A stretch of DNA of 64,000 nucleotides from Setophaga petechia (lineage: Eukaryota; Chordata; Aves; Passeriformes; Parulidae): the NCBI GenBank assembly GCA_024362935.1, contig JANCRA010000123.1, positions 496,001 through 560,000 of the forward strand, given 5' to 3'. Shown piece by piece: positions 1 through 12,960 of the stretch (position 1 is its first letter; each line of letters begins with the position of its first letter). The notes beneath the pieces were generated by a model. The model was given only the letters and a program-made list of their open reading frames with translations, was not told where the DNA came from and ran no database searches. The position numbers and the translations under genes were made by a program.

Positions 1-918
1 GGGCTGCTCCTCAGGTTTCCCTCTGTGGAGAAGCTTTGAGGCCATGGTGAAGGAAAGGAGTCGGTTCTGATGGAGGCTTTGGATCCAGAGCTTTATTCTG
101 GCCCTCAGGCCTCTGAATGCAGCAGCAGCTCCAGCAGAACTCCCTGAGCCCGTGGCTGCTGCTCCTTTGAGCCCCGGGGAGAGGGGCAGGGAAGGGGCAG
201 GGAGCCACCAAGCAGGGACAGGAGGGGAGGGACAGAGGGACAAAGGACACCTGGATGGCCCAGTGCCCCCAGGGGTAGAGGGCATCCTTTGGATCTGCCA
301 ATTCTGGAATTCCAGGACTGACAGACAGTTCTGGGAGGGGAAAGGAGAGGGGACTGACACACCTGGGAGGGAATTATCAGGGCAGGGACCCGAGGTAAAC
401 CCTGAAATCACAACACAACAGGTACACAAAGCACAGACATTGTGACCCATTGTGTGCTAGCACGAGCTGCTCTGCCACTAAAGGCCACTTCCTGCTGAGG
501 CCTCATTAATGGACAAATCATAAAATTTTTAAAAATGGTGTGAGGATAAAATTGAAAGCAGCATCTCTGAACTGGAACTGCTTTGCCATGAACTGAACAT
601 GCCTAAACCTAGTCATGGTTGAGCAGAGCAATTCCACTCAGCACTGGATAAACCCAACAGCAGAGTGCCCAGAATCTGATTTAATTTGAAAGACCACAAA
701 ATTATATTTCTCTGCTGATTTTCCAGGTGGCAGGATTTGATACAGAGTTTTTAGTTTTTCACTGCTTCCTTTTAAGTCAATTTGACAGAAATGGCTTTTG
801 GTACAAGGCAGAATTTGCTGGGTGTCACAGCAGGGATAATGGAAACATCAGAGAAATGGCAAAGCCCAACTGTGGGAGATCAAAACTCTGTCTGGAATGC
901 ACTGGAATGCATGAAGGC
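1..918. other. Intergenic, nothing recognised
   Basis: No exon, RNA gene or named repeat visible. The same holds for 1,509-2,028, 2,774-3,665, 9,303-10,430 and 12,961-13,377. Confidence 0.5.
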
Positions 919-1508
919 TGTGAAAAACACCAATCACATGTTTTTAAAATTTTAAAAGTTTAATAGTAATGAAATGGTTATAAAAATAGTAATACAATTT
1001 GAGTAATAACAATTTGGACAAATTGAATTAGGACAATATGAAACAACAAATACAAAGAGTTATGGATGTCCAGGTACCTTTTTCTGGGCAGCACGAGCCC
1101 AAAAAGGACCCATGTTAACAGAGGATTAACCCTTAAAAACAACAGCCTGTTGCATATTCATACACCTCATCCATGATGCATAAATTCCATTCAAACACAG
1201 GATTCTGTCTGGTCAGTGTCAGCTTCTTCCTCTGAATCCTGACAGAGCCTTTGAGGCAGGAAGAAGTTCATGTCTTCTGATAAGAGGGCAATAAATTCTT
1301 TTTCTCTGAAAGATTCAGGTGTCCTGTGGCTGCTATCTCGCTGTGAGTCCTTTCTTTAAAAAAATTATCCTACACAGCATCGTTTCTAAAACTATATTTA
1401 ACACACTACTTAAGAGAATTAACACAGCATTACTTTCTAACACAACACATATAATATTCATTTTAATATTTGTGAAAAGCCAATCATAAAATACACATAT
1501 TTTTCACC
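919..1508. mobile_element. Solo LTR (family A)
   Basis: Starts TGTGAAAAACACCAATCA and ends ATTTTTCACC; about 85-90% alike by eye to the copy at 13.4 kb. No target duplication seen. Confidence 0.8.
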
Positions 1509-2028
1509 AAAATTTTCTGGACTCTTTCAGGCCAAGTTTTCTGGAAGAGCAGAAGTCAGGGAAATTTGCACCTCTCGTGGGACATCCACTGATCCACCAA
1601 AGCAGCCTCTCTTTTTGGGGACACCAAGAGCTGCAGCAGGATCTTCCATTCAGCAGGATCTGGCAGACTGGGTGTGTGCTGGCCTTTGTGAGGATGTGGA
1701 AGGGATTTTTGCATGGTTGGCACCAACATGGCCACGAGCACGACGTCTGCAGGGGAAGGAAGGGTGGTGGCCAGAGGCAGTGCAGCCACAGGGACACCCT
1801 GCAGGAACAGGAGCTGCCCTTCCTCGCGGCTTTGCTGATTAAGGAGCTCCTTTTGTTGGCACTTGGAGCTGGGATTAAAACATTGCTGGGAGTGAAACGC
1901 TCAGGGCCAGGCGAACAGCTTGTTCCCAGCTGGCTCAGCACTTTCCTGTTTGCAATTCCACCTCTCAGAGCTCAGAAAATGCTCCCTGAAGGCAAAGGGG
2001 TGCTGGGCTGGCAGCCCCACACAGCCCC

Positions 2029-2168
2029 TGTGGTGTTTGTGAGGTCCCCAGGACGAGGTGAGAGATTAAAAATCTGACTCCATGCTCTCAAAAGGCTGAA
2101 TATGATATGATATGATATGATTGATATGACATGATATGATACGATATGATATGATATGATATGACCTC
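2029..2168 (-). mobile_element. Truncated family C LTR ending in a (GATAT)n run
   Basis: Starts TGTGGTGTTTGTGAGG and keeps GGACGAGGTGAGAGAT and CTGACTCCATG, then a GATAT-type run (2,099-2,164), and is cut there by a family B LTR. Confidence 0.7.
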
Positions 2169-2773
2169 TGTCAGGATAATTAACCCACAAACACCAGAGG
2201 TTTGTGTCCAAAAAGGAGACAGAGGAGTCCTTTGACTTTATTCCAATCAAGGCAGAGGCCATGGGGCATCCCCTGGGATCTCTCAGATTTTTGGAGGATG
2301 CTGCCTCCCTTTTTATCCCAATTTCCAGCCACATTTCCCTTCTCTCTTTCCCCATTTCTGAGGTACTTGAGAGGTTCAGACTTCCCCAAACACCTGATCC
2401 CAAAGATTTTCCTCTAATGTATAACCCTCCCTTTTAATTTTTAATTCTTACTGAATTTGGGGGTTTCTTCCCCATTTCTGAGGTACTTGAGAGGTTCAGA
2501 CTTCCCCAAACACCTGATCCCAAAGATTCCCCTCTAATGTATAACCCTCCCTTTTCATTTTTAATTCTTATGGAATTTAGGGGTTTTCCCCATTGTTTCT
2601 TCATCTTTCAATGTCTCATTTCATTTATCACCAAACCTAAAGTTTATTGGTAAAAGCAAATCTCTTTTTCCATTCATCAATCAGTGGAATCCTTCCCATT
2701 GTTTCTTTTCTCTCCCAGTGCTGGTTTCATCCACCAGCAGACCCACAGCTCGTTTGGAAACACAAATCCCCCA
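2169..2773. mobile_element. Family B LTR with internal tandem duplication
   Basis: Starts TGTCAGGATAATTAACCC and ends near AAATCCCCCA. The ~130-bp block from CCCCATTTCTGAGGTACTTG to TTTTTAATTCTTA occurs twice in a row. Confidence 0.75.
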
Positions 2774-3665
2774 TTCCTGTCCCCCCAAACAGGAGGAGCT
2801 GGGGGATGTGTCTGCCCCAGAGGGCCACCACTGCATGGTTTAAAGGTCAGGTGGCTCCTTCTGGCCCTGTCCCAAGTGGCAGAGCCCTCTTGGGCTGCTC
2901 TTGTCACAGGGAGCAGGGACACGTTTGGGTTGGTGGTGGCTGCCCCTGCTCCCCCTGCCAGCAATGTTCTGCCTGGGAAATGGGCTGTGACTTAGCAGGC
3001 AGCTTTCTAATGACTCCTCAAACTGAGATTTTTATCCCTGTAAATGCAACTAGGTCTCAGTGTCCCTGATTAGTTTCTTGTGACAAATTCCATCTGCCTG
3101 CCCGGGAACAACAAAGACCTAAAAAAACCTGAGCACCAGCCATGCAGCTCCCATGCTGGGCTTTGTCATCACAGGAAATCACTTACAAAACAGGAAACTC
3201 TTCCTTGTTCCACTCAATTTCCTGGGACTATTTGCTGTGAAATGTCACCTTCTCAGATGAAGGAATGGGATTTATCACAATTAAGGGAGGCTTTGACATA
3301 TCCTTTTAAGTGAATTAAGGGTGCTGTAATTCTGAATTCGCCCAGGGCCTTGTTGTTGCAGTGGGAGTCCTCAGAACATCAGAAGCTTGCACATTTTTGG
3401 GCAGTTTTTGGTGTGATTTTGCTGTTCCTGGCAGTGTGGGCTGCCAAGGTTGACAATGAGTGGCTCATTGTCAGAATGCTGGCCCTGAACATTCCTCAGG
3501 AATGCAGAGAGAGGACTCTGGTGCTGGGTTGTTGATTGACTGAGCTGTTTCCGATGTGTTTGGGATTTTGAGTCACAATGCACCTGCGTCACTGCCCTCG
3601 TCAGTCACCGCTTTCCTGCTCTGAGATTTTGGCTGTGACACAGACACAGAGGAGCTGAACCTGCA

Positions 3666-4605
3666 CAGGGGTTCCGTGGCACAGGGGTTCCATGGCACAG
3701 GAGTTCTGTGGCACAGGGGTTCCGTGGCACAGGGGTTGTGTGGCACAGGGGTTCTGTGGCACAGGGGTTCCGTGGCACAGGGGTTCCATGGCACAGGGGT
3801 TGCATGGGACAAGGGTTGTATGGCACAGGGGTTCTGTGGCACAGGGGTTGTATGGCACAGGGTTTGTATGGCACAGGGGTTCCATGGCACAGGGGTTCTG
3901 TGGCACAGGGGTTCTGTGGCACAGGGGTTGTATGGCACAGGGTTTGTATGGCACAGGGGTTCCATGGCACAGGGGTTCTGTGGCACAGGGGTTGTATGGC
4001 ACAGGGGTTGTATGGCACAGGGGTTCCATGGCACAGGGGTTGTATGGCACAGGGGCTGTATGGCACAGGGATTCCATGGCACAGGGGTTCCATGGCACAG
4101 GGGTTGTATGGCACAGGGGCTGTATGGCACAGGGATTCCATGGCACAGGGGTTGTATGGCACATGGGTTGTATGGCACAGGGGTTGTATGGCACAGGGGT
4201 TGTATGGCACAGGGGTTCCGTGGCACAGGGGTTCTGTGGCACAGGGGTTCTGTGGCACAGGGGTTCTGTGGCACAGGGGTTGTATGGCACAGGGATTCCA
4301 TGGCACAGGGGTTCTGTGGCACAGGGGTTGTATGGCACAGTGGTTCTGTGGCACAGGGGTTGTATGGCACAGGGGTTCTGTGGCACAGGGGTTGTATGGC
4401 ACAGGGGTTCCATGGCACAGGGGTTCTGTGGCACAGGGGTTGTATGGCACAGGGGTTCCGTGGCACAGGGGTTGTATGGCACAGGGGTTCCATGGCACAG
4501 GGGTTCTGTGGCACAGGGGTTGTATGGCACAGGGGTTCTGTGGCACAGGGGTTGTATGGCACAGGGGTTCCATGGCACAGGGGTTCCATGGCACAGGGGC
4601 TCTGT
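3666..4605. repeat. 16-bp minisatellite, ~58 copies
   Basis: Unit GGCACAGGGGTTSYRT with few variants, almost without length change. All six reading frames are open across it because no frame of the unit makes a stop, and these frames are not genes. Confidence 0.95.
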
Positions 4606-6493
4606 CTCACATAAATTCTGTCTCACACAGGTTCTGTCTCACACAGAACCCTTGTGAGAAACAGCTCCTCACTTTTCACAGTTCAGGAAGGTTTATTAAA
4701 CCTTATTAAAAATACAACAGAAGACTGAAGAAAGAAAAAAGGTTACGGTGCTGAGAGCAAAAGATTTTCCCCTCCATGTGCTCAGCCCCCTCACAATGGA
4801 GGTTTTTCCTTTTTAACCCTTTAACCCCTCCCAGAGTTCTGTCCATCAACCCCTTCTTGGCTGTCCAGTGGTGGAGATCTCAAATCTCTTCCATAGTGAC
4901 AAGCCAGCCCTCCCAGATGTGCCTTGATAACCACCCGAGGGGGTACAACAGAACTATAAATCTATCAAACTTTTCTAACCTACATACATGAGATTTGCCT
5001 GTTAATTTTGAGTCAATCATTGCATTACTCATCTATCACAGCATGGATGAACTTTACAGAGCCCTTGGTGGGAGTTACTGGGAGCAGTTATTGTGTCCAG
5101 CCCTGCTGGGGTGGGTTTGAGCCTTTCTGATGAAATGTCACTAAACAGATACTGGTGTTGTCCGTTTGGTGACATTTCATCCGAATTTTCAGCTGGTTTT
5201 GTTCCAGAATTTTAAGCTGGTTTTGAGTGGCTCTCCAGCCACAGGAGGGCGGCACCAGCACAAGCTGCCAAAGCGCTGGTCACAGCCTGGCTTTGCTAGA
5301 AAAATAAAACAAAATCACGAACCAAATTAGCGTATATTTATGTGTATATTACGAAATAAAAGATTAAAATATAACAGGAAGGAAGGAGGGAACCCTTAAG
5401 CATCACCCAGCCCTGCTGAGCCCTTGTGCAAATGCAGGAGGAAAGTGTGTTTACTTTTCAAAGCAAGATTAATTTCTAAATCATTTTTTAAGTATCAAAA
5501 GGAGATTAATCCCCTATGAAGTGATCTAGAAGAAGCACCCTGTTTCCTCTAAGAGCTAGGGAGGACTAGAAAGCCAGCAGGACTTTTGTGGGACCTTTCC
5601 AGGGTCTAAATGTGCTGCAAGAAGCAGAGCAGAAGCAGAAGCTCCCTGTCCCAGCAGGATTTTTGTGGGACCTTTCCAGGGTCTAAATGTGCTGCAACAG
5701 ACTTGGACAATGACATAATGCACTGTTCATCCACAAATCATTTACCATTTTAAATATCTCTTTTAAAAGGGCAAAGATTTAATTTGGTGGCTGTTTTTAT
5801 TGTGTTTACAATGGTTTGGAAAATGATTAAAAGAGAAAATGAGTGGGTGCTGAGGTCCCAGGGTCTCTCTGGGTACAGCTTTTGTGGGGTCAGGAGGCTC
5901 AAGGGTGCCTGGAGCCACAGGGAAACCCCCAGGGGTGATCTTAAAGCTCCTGCTCAACCTCCTGCTTCACTAAATAAAGGAAAAGTTATCTAAATGGTGT
6001 AGAAATGCAGAATTGCTGGCAGTGCTCTGCAGCTTGGCTGATGTTTAACCTGAAACCTGCTCAGGTGATGGGATTTGCCTGTCTGAGGGGAGGGTGAGGC
6101 TAAGGCCAGGCCAGGCCAGGCCAGCCCTGCTGATGTTTTCTTCAGGATAAAGATAATTTCTTGGCCAGAGCTCAGTCTGCAGCAAGGCAAGGGCATTGCC
6201 TTCCAAACAGTTTTGTTTGTTTGTTTGGTTGGTTGAAGTGAGATGTTTTTGAGAGAGGTCCCTGCAACCACTCCAGGTTAAATTAAGAATTGGCACACAG
6301 TGACAAGGGAATCAACACCTGAACCAGCCAAACCCTGAAAAAAGAGTCCAAAATGAAATTCTTTTATTTGCTTTCCCCTGGCACTGGCACCTGCAGGCTT
6401 TTATCTGCAGCTGTGTGGGAAGAGCTCACACTGCAAACCCAATTCCCATAGGATGGGACTGTGAGGAATCAAACTGTGTTTGATCCCATCCTG
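4606..6493. other. Intergenic; old repeat debris and one short duplication
   Basis: A 37-base block (TTTTGTGGGACCTTTCCAGG onward) occurs at about 5,583 and 5,660. The part around 4.69-5.04 kb resembles AT-rich sequence near 27.5 kb (GGTTTATTAAAC), probably another LTR family. No gene. Confidence 0.45.
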
Positions 6494-6499
6494 GAGAAG

Positions 6500-6922
6500 T
6501 GTCACAGACATCTTTTATGAAAAATCTTTTCCTTAGGATTTTTCCTCCTGAGAGGCTGAGAGGCCTCAGGAACAAAATGTAACCAATGGTTATCTGCTGC
6601 TGTGGAATGCAACAGGTGCATCTGGGATTGGGCTCATGTGGTTGTTTCTAATTAATGGCCAATCACAGTCAGCTGGCGTGGACAGAGAGTCCGAGACAGA
6701 GCCTTTGTTATCATTATTTTCTATTCTATTCTATTCTATTCTATTCTATTCTATTCTATTCTATTCTATTCTATTCTAACCTTCTGATTAAATCCTTTCT
6801 TCTATTCTTTTAGTATAGTTTTAATGTAATATATATCATAAAATAATAAATCAGCCTTCTGAAACATGGAGTCAGATCCTCATCTCTTCCCTCATCCTCA
6901 GACCTCTGTGACCACTGTCACA
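6500..6922 (+). mobile_element. Solo LTR (family C) with perfect 6-bp target duplication
   Basis: TGTCACAGACATC to CCACTGTCACA, flanked by GAGAAG at 6494-6499 and 6923-6928. Carries a (TATTC)n run at about 6,719-6,778 and an AATAAA in CATAAAATAATAAATCAGCC. Confidence 0.93.
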
Positions 6923-7187
6923 GAGAAGGACCCAAACATGCTGAGTAAACAGCAGTGTTGTACCAGACAGTGTGATTAGAGAACTTTGAGGAGCACTTGA
7001 TCTCAAACACTCCATAAAATGATAATTTTTTAATGTTATAGTAGGGAAAACCTTCTCTACACAGCTGAAAGGAAGAAGGGAGGTGAGCCCCAGCTTCCTC
7101 AAGGGTGTGAGGCAATCCAGCACTGGGAAGTTGCTAAAATACACTGGGGCACTGCTTCAAGTTCAGGTTCTGACTGAGCTTTAATAT

Positions 7188-7564
7188 TGTGGTGGTGTTC
7201 ACAGGGGTCTTAGGATGAGGGAAGAGACGAGGAGCTGACTCCATGTTTCAGAAGGCTGATTTATTATTTTATGATATATATTACATTAAAACTATACTAA
7301 AAGAAGAAAGGATTTCATCAGAAGGCTGGCTAAGAAGAGAAAAAGAAAGAATGATAACAAAGGTTTGTGGCTCGGACAGAGAGCCCGAGCCAGCTGGGCT
7401 GTGATTGGCCATTAATTAGAAACAACCACATGAGACCAATCCCAGATGCACCTGTTGCATTCCACAGCAGCAGATAACCATTGGTTACATTTTGTTCCTG
7501 AGGCCTCTCAGCTTCTCAGGAGGAAAAATCCTAAGGAAAGGATTTTTCAGAAAATATGGCTACA
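7188..7564 (-). mobile_element. Solo LTR (family C), opposite orientation, perfect 6-bp target duplication
   Basis: TGTGGTGGTGTTCAC to ATGGCTACA, flanked by TAATAT at 7182-7187 and 7565-7570. It is inverted relative to the copy 265 bases to the left. It lacks the microsatellite of that copy. Confidence 0.92.
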
Positions 7565-7869
7565 TAATATCTTATAAAAATTAGGTGACATGATTCAAAA
7601 TGGAAGGGTTTCAAAGCTGAATTTCACTCTGTAAACAGCAGCCTCAGGTCGTTGCTGAGCTTTGTGCCAAAGCACGTTGGGTTCTGTGAGGAGACTCTGA
7701 ACTCTGCTCTGCCCCGTGATGCGTGTGTGGCTCTGGGCATCAGCCACAGGCAAAGAGCAAAAATTGTTCCCCTGAATCCAGGAGGAGCTTCCTCATCCTC
7801 CCCAGCAGGGACTGGAAGGTTTCCCCAGCTGCAGGAATGTGCTCTTTGCTGATGGAGTGATAAAACTGT

Positions 7870-8400
7870 CTTTGGTCCTCTTAAAGAAGAGTTTAAAGTT
7901 AGTTTAAAGCTATCTTTTGTCTTCTTAAAAAGGAAAGAAGCTCAGAAGTTTCTCTCCTCTATTAGGTGAAGAAGGCATTTCATAGGTTTGGGGGACTTCA
8001 CCTCAAACTTAAGGGGGATACCCAGTTGGACAAAGCCAAAAAGTCTGATCTGAGCAATTTACTAGAAAAAGAAGAGAACAAAGAAACAAATTGCTTTTGT
8101 GGGGTGTTTTACCAAGAGCAAGAACCTCTTGCACCTGGCTGGGTTTTTTTCTGTAAAGAGTTTTGTTATTTTGCCTTTTATTAAAATCTTTTTGTTTCCA
8201 ACACTGCCACAGAAGCCATCCTGCTGATTTGATGCCTCCAAAGGTAGCTGAGCTATCTTGGGTGAGAAATAAACCTCCAAGAGCTTATGAGACCTGGCTG
8301 GAAGAGGCTCCTAATTCTCCCAGCCTGTCCAGGCTGCTGAGAATTAATGGGGCTCTTCCTCTCCCTCCATTACTGGGTATCCACCTGTGAAGCTGTAAAG
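7870..8400 (+). mobile_element. LTR-like interspersed repeat (family H)
   Basis: Shares, in opposite orientation, the segment with TTCCAACACTGCCACAGAAG and GAGACCTGGCTGGAAGAGG with the repeat in IDO intron 1 near 48.5 kb. Ends were not resolved. Confidence 0.55.
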
Positions 8401-8590
8401 GGTAGAACAGTAAATCTTACAATCAAATATTCAATTATACCTAATTTATTTGCTTATGGCACACGGTAAGCTCTGCAATCAAGCGTGTTAGGCTTTATGT
8501 CCCAAGCTCTCCTGGGAGTCAGGGGACGTGCCTGGCAGTGGATTTAGGGGGGTTTGCTGAGCACAGGGACAGGCAGGGCCTGAGCCCTGA

Positions 8591-9302
8591 AAATCTGGGG
8601 TGTCCCAGGCACAGAGACCCTGGAACAGCATTGGTTCAGCTCTGCCTGCTCCCTGATTTTGGTAAATGCTTCTCCAACCTCATAACTTGGTTTTGTATAT
8701 TTATATTGTGCTAAAACATTCAGTGTTTAAATCTGGGGTGTCCCAGTCACAGAGACCCTGGAACAGCATTGGTTCAGCTCTACCTGCTCCCTGATTTTGG
8801 GTAAATCAGGTAAATGCTTCTCCAACCTCATCATAACTTGTTTTTGCATATTTATATTGTGCTAAGACATTCAGTGTTTAAATCTGGGGTGTCCCAGTCA
8901 CAGAGACCCTGGAACAGCATTGGTTCAGCTCTGCCTGCTCCCTGATTTTGGTAAATGCTTCTCCAACTTCACAATGTGTTTTTGCACATTTATATTAAGC
9001 TAAAATATTCAGTGTTTAAATCTGGGGTGTCCCAGGCACAGAGACCCTGGAACAGCATTGGTTCAGCTCTACCTGCTCCCTGACTTTGGGTAAATCAGGT
9101 AAATGCCTTTCCAACCTCACAATATGTTTTTGCACATTTATATTATGCTAAGACATTCAGTGTTTAAATCTGGGGTGTCCCAGGCACAGAGACCTGGAAC
9201 AGCATTGGTTCAGCTCTGCCTGCTCCCTGATTTTGGTAAATGCTTCTCCAACCTCATAACGTGGTTTTGCATATTTATATTGTGCTAAGACATTCTGTGT
9301 TT
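8591..9302. repeat. Five tandem units of alternating 139/150 bp
   Basis: Units start ATCTGGGGTGTCCCAG at about 8591, 8730, 8880, 9018 and 9166. Units 1, 3, 5 have TTTTGGTAAATGC; units 2, 4 have an 11-base longer GGTAAATCAGGTAAATGC. Confidence 0.9.
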
Positions 9303-10585
9303 GGGAAGGAGTTTATTGTTTGAACGAGGATAAAACCAGCATGTGTTTGGCAGCACGTTCTGCATAATATATCAAAGGTTTTTTTTACTTCTGTATAAAA
9401 TCCTTCAACTCACCTGGAATTTTTCCACAGACTGCGCTCTGCTCAAGGTTTCAATTTGCCTTAGAGTTGTACATTTGTCCTTGTCCTCTCTGTGCTGCCT
9501 TCCTGCAAAACTGGCTCAGAAAATGGTACCAGGGTGAGGGTGCAAATCAGAGCCTCCCAGAAAGTCTGGGGGAAGAAAGGCTCTGATGGCTCCCAAGCTG
9601 ATTTCTAAATGAAAAATTGTGCCTTGTACTTTACTGTTCAGGAAGAGGGGAAAAAAAAAAAAGGTGTCTGGATTGGAATATTTTCAGCATTTGGGAAGGC
9701 AGGTGAATTTTAAACAGAGCCCAGCTGGAATACAGCCAGTCTGGGAAGCACAGTGTGGCAGTTCTCTCTTTCCTTTCCATTATGGTCCAGGCAGAAACAG
9801 CAGCAGGTGGAGAAAGTACTTTGAGTCAGATTCTTCCTGATTCCTTGAGGCATTAAAGCATCTCTGCATTGCAAGGACAATGGAAATCCACTTTTTCACG
9901 TGCATAAATGTTTTAAAAACTGAATTTTCTGATGATGTGGGAAAACAGCAGCTTTCACACAGCTCCCCCTGGGAATTCCTTTGTAGGGGGATGCACTATA
10001 AGGTTGTGTGGAAAGTGATTTTACCCTTAAGGAGTTGCAGCTGTACCAATTACTAAAGATTAGGAGCAGGCCTGATGTTAAGAAGCTACACCTGCAGCCA
10101 ATAAGAACAGTGGCATAAAAGAGTGGATTGGTGGGATCTGAAAGAGAAGTGAGATGGCTGCTGCAAGGACAGGAACAGTCATGTCTGTGAAAAGAATTGG
10201 AGTCTGTTGGCTGTGCTGGGAGGAAGGAGGAGTCAGTGATGTGAAGAGCTGCTCATGAGAAGTCACTGAGAAGGTATGGGACCTTTGCTAGGTGATAACA
10301 ACAGGACTTTTGCTATTTGATAACAACATTCCTTCTGCTGCAGGGATGGGTCCTGGCCCCCAGGGTCAGTTCCAGCAGGCTTTGGGGGGATGGCACGGTG
10401 TCACCCTGAATTTTCAATATTTTCTAAGCCATCTGATGTTCATATTCTTGTAAGGAACTTTCTCACACACCTTCTGTAAATAACTTATTGGTTTGCATTA
10501 TTTTGTGGAGGAGGAGAAATTGGATGGACTGTTGGTTTGTCCAGTGTCATTGGAGAAGTGGCACTGTCACCGTCCCACCCACTGT

Positions 10586-11116
10586 TGTCACTAACATGTT
10601 TTATGAAAAATCCTTTTGCTAGGATTTTTGAGAAGCTGAGAGTCCTCAGAGATGAAATGTAAACAGTAATTATCTGCTGCTGTGGAATGGAACAGGCAGA
10701 TCTTTGGTCTCATGTGGTTGTTTTTAATTAATGGCCAATCACAGTGAGCTGGCTTGGACTCACTGGTCAGTCACAAGATTTTATTATCATGCCATTCTTT
10801 TCCTTGCTAGCCTTCTCATGAAATCCTTTCTCTCTTCTTTTAGCATAGTTTCAATATATCATTATAATGAGATGTGATATGAGATGTGATATGAGATGTG
10901 ATATGAGATGTGATATGAGATGTGATATGAGATGTGATATGAGATGTGATATGAGATGTGATATGAGATGTGATATGAGATGTGATATGAGATGTGATAT
11001 GAGATGTGATATGAGATGTGATATGAGATGTGATATGAGATATTCCAGCCTTCTGGAACATGGAGTCAGATCCTCATCTCTTCCCTCATCCTGGGACCCC
11101 TGTGAACACCAGCACA
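10586..11116 (+). mobile_element. Solo LTR (family C) with 12-bp array, inserted in a family G repeat
   Basis: TGTCACTAACATG to ACCAGCACA, flanked by CACTGT (10580-10585) and GACTGT (11117-11122). The family G sequence (as at 14.34-14.64 kb, inverted) resumes on both sides, which proves insertion. Inside is a run of about 14 GATATGAGATGT units at about 10,868-11,041. Confidence 0.9.
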
Positions 11117-11419
11117 GACTGTCACTTTTGGAAAATTATAAATGTTTGATAACTGATCTTGATTGATGATATTATCAAATCTGATTGTCCTTGGGTGTTC
11201 TCAGGTGGTTCTGGGGGAAGCCCATCTCTGCACCAGCCTCATCTTTTATTTGTTAACGAGCCATTCTTTCCTGCTGCCACCAGGAGTTTCACAACTTCTG
11301 CGTGGTAATCCAGGCTGTCCATGCTCTGAGGCTGGACTTTCGTTATAATTTACTTTACAATTTCTATTTTATACATTTTCCACCCGAGCACGAATTGCTT
11401 TACATCACACACAACAATC

Positions 11420-11680
11420 CTGCAGATGAATCAGCGCCCCTTCCCAGGCCTGGGGCAGCGCTGAGCGCTGGGAAATGCGGATTTTCCACGGGGGAGGCTG
11501 CGGGAGCCTGCAGCCGGGTGATGCCCCGATGAGTGCGCGCTGATTGTGCCGCTGATGCTCCCTCGGCGTGGGCGCTCAGCCCGGGAGGAGCCGGCTCTGA
11601 TTCACTGCCCGGGGCCCAGCTGGGAGCCCTGAGCCAGAAAATGGCACAGCTTCCACAGCACGGCCTGCTGGGGCCTGCTG
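11420..11680. other. CpG-rich patch without a gene
   Basis: Dense CpG with CGCTGAGCGCTGGG, GAGTGCGCGCTG and CCTCGGCGTGGGCG, cut on its right by family B LTR sequence. It could be a distal promoter or an exon of an unrecognised RNA; no splice or coding signal is convincing. Confidence 0.3.
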
Positions 11681-11681
11681 T

Positions 11682-12960
11682 GGGGAAAATGAACCCACAA
11701 ACACCAGGGGTGTATGTCCGAAAAGGAGACACAGGAGTCCTTTGGCATTATTGCAATACAGGCAGAGCCCATGGGGCATCCCCTGGGGTCTCTCAAATTT
11801 TTGGAGGATGCAGCCTCCCTTTTTATCCCAATTTCCAGCCACATTTCCCTTCTCTCTTTCCCTATTTCTGAGGTACTTGAGAGGTTCAGACTTTCCGATA
11901 CGTCTGATCGCAAAGATTTCCCTCTACTGTAAAACCCTCCTTTTAATTTTTAATGCTTGTTAGGAAAATGAACCCACAAACACCAGAGGTTTATGTCCAA
12001 AAAGGAGACAGAGGAGTCCTTTGACTTTATTCCAATAAAGGGAGGGCCATGAGACATTCCCCTGGGGTCTCTCAAGTTTTTGGAGGATGCAGCCTCCCTT
12101 TTTATCCCAATTTCCAGCCACATTTCCCTTCTCTCTTTCCCCATTTCTGAGGTACTTGAGAGGTTCAGACTTCCCAGAACACCTGATCCCAAAGATTTCC
12201 CTCTAATGTATAACACTACCTTTTAACTTTTAATTCTTACTGAATTTAGGGGTTTTCTCCCCATTTCTGAGGTACTTGAGAGGTTCAGACTTTCCGATAC
12301 GCCTGATACCAAAGATTTCCCTCTAATGTATAACACTACCTTTTAACTTTTAATTATTGTTAGGAAAATTAACCCACAAACACCAGAGGTGTATGTCCAA
12401 AGAGGAGGCACAGGAGTCCTTTGACTTTATTCCAATCAAGGCAGAGCCCATGGGGCATTGCCTTGGGGTCTCTCAGATTTTTAGAGGACAGAGACTCCTT
12501 TTTATTACAATTCCCCTTCTCTCCTTCCCCATTTCTGAGGTACTTGAGAGGTTCAGACTTCCCAGAACACCTGATCCCAAAGATTTCCCTCTAATGTATA
12601 ACCCTCCCTTTTAATTTTTAATTCTTACTGAATTTAGGGGTTTTTCCCCATTTCTGAGGTACTTGGGAGGTTCAGACTTCCCAAAACACCTGATCCCGAA
12701 GATTCCCCTCTAATGTATAACCCTCCCTTTTAATTTTTAATTCTTACAGAATTTAGGGGGTTTTCTTTTTTCTTCCCCATTGTTTCTTTCATCTTTCAAT
12801 GTCTAATTTCATTTATCACCAAACCTAAAAGTTTATTTGTAAAAGCAAATATCTTTTCCCATTCATCAATCAGTGGAATCCTTCCCATTGTTTCTTTTCT
12901 CTGGTTTTATCTCCCAGCAGCCCCACAGCCTGTTTGGAAACACAAATCCCCCATTCCTCT
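11682..12960. mobile_element. Cluster of three tandem family B LTR copies
   Basis: The family B start (AAAATGAACCCACAAACACC and variants) occurs near 11,683, 11,957 and 12,358. The first two copies are 3'-truncated and only the third runs to the end (CACAAATCCCCCATTCCT). The internal block GGTACTTGAGAGGTTCAGAC recurs five times. Confidence 0.75.

Noticed and set aside
1504..1941. Minus-strand 145-codon frame beside the family A LTR
   Set aside because: No recognisable domain, overlapping frames on the other strand are equally long, and the region is bordered by LTR fragments.
3573..4709. Six ~330-codon open frames, both strands
   Set aside because: All arise from the stop-free 16-bp tandem repeat; no start context, splice signal or protein family.
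8591..9302. CRISPR-like array
   Set aside because: Units are contiguous without spacers, far too long, and the DNA is vertebrate.
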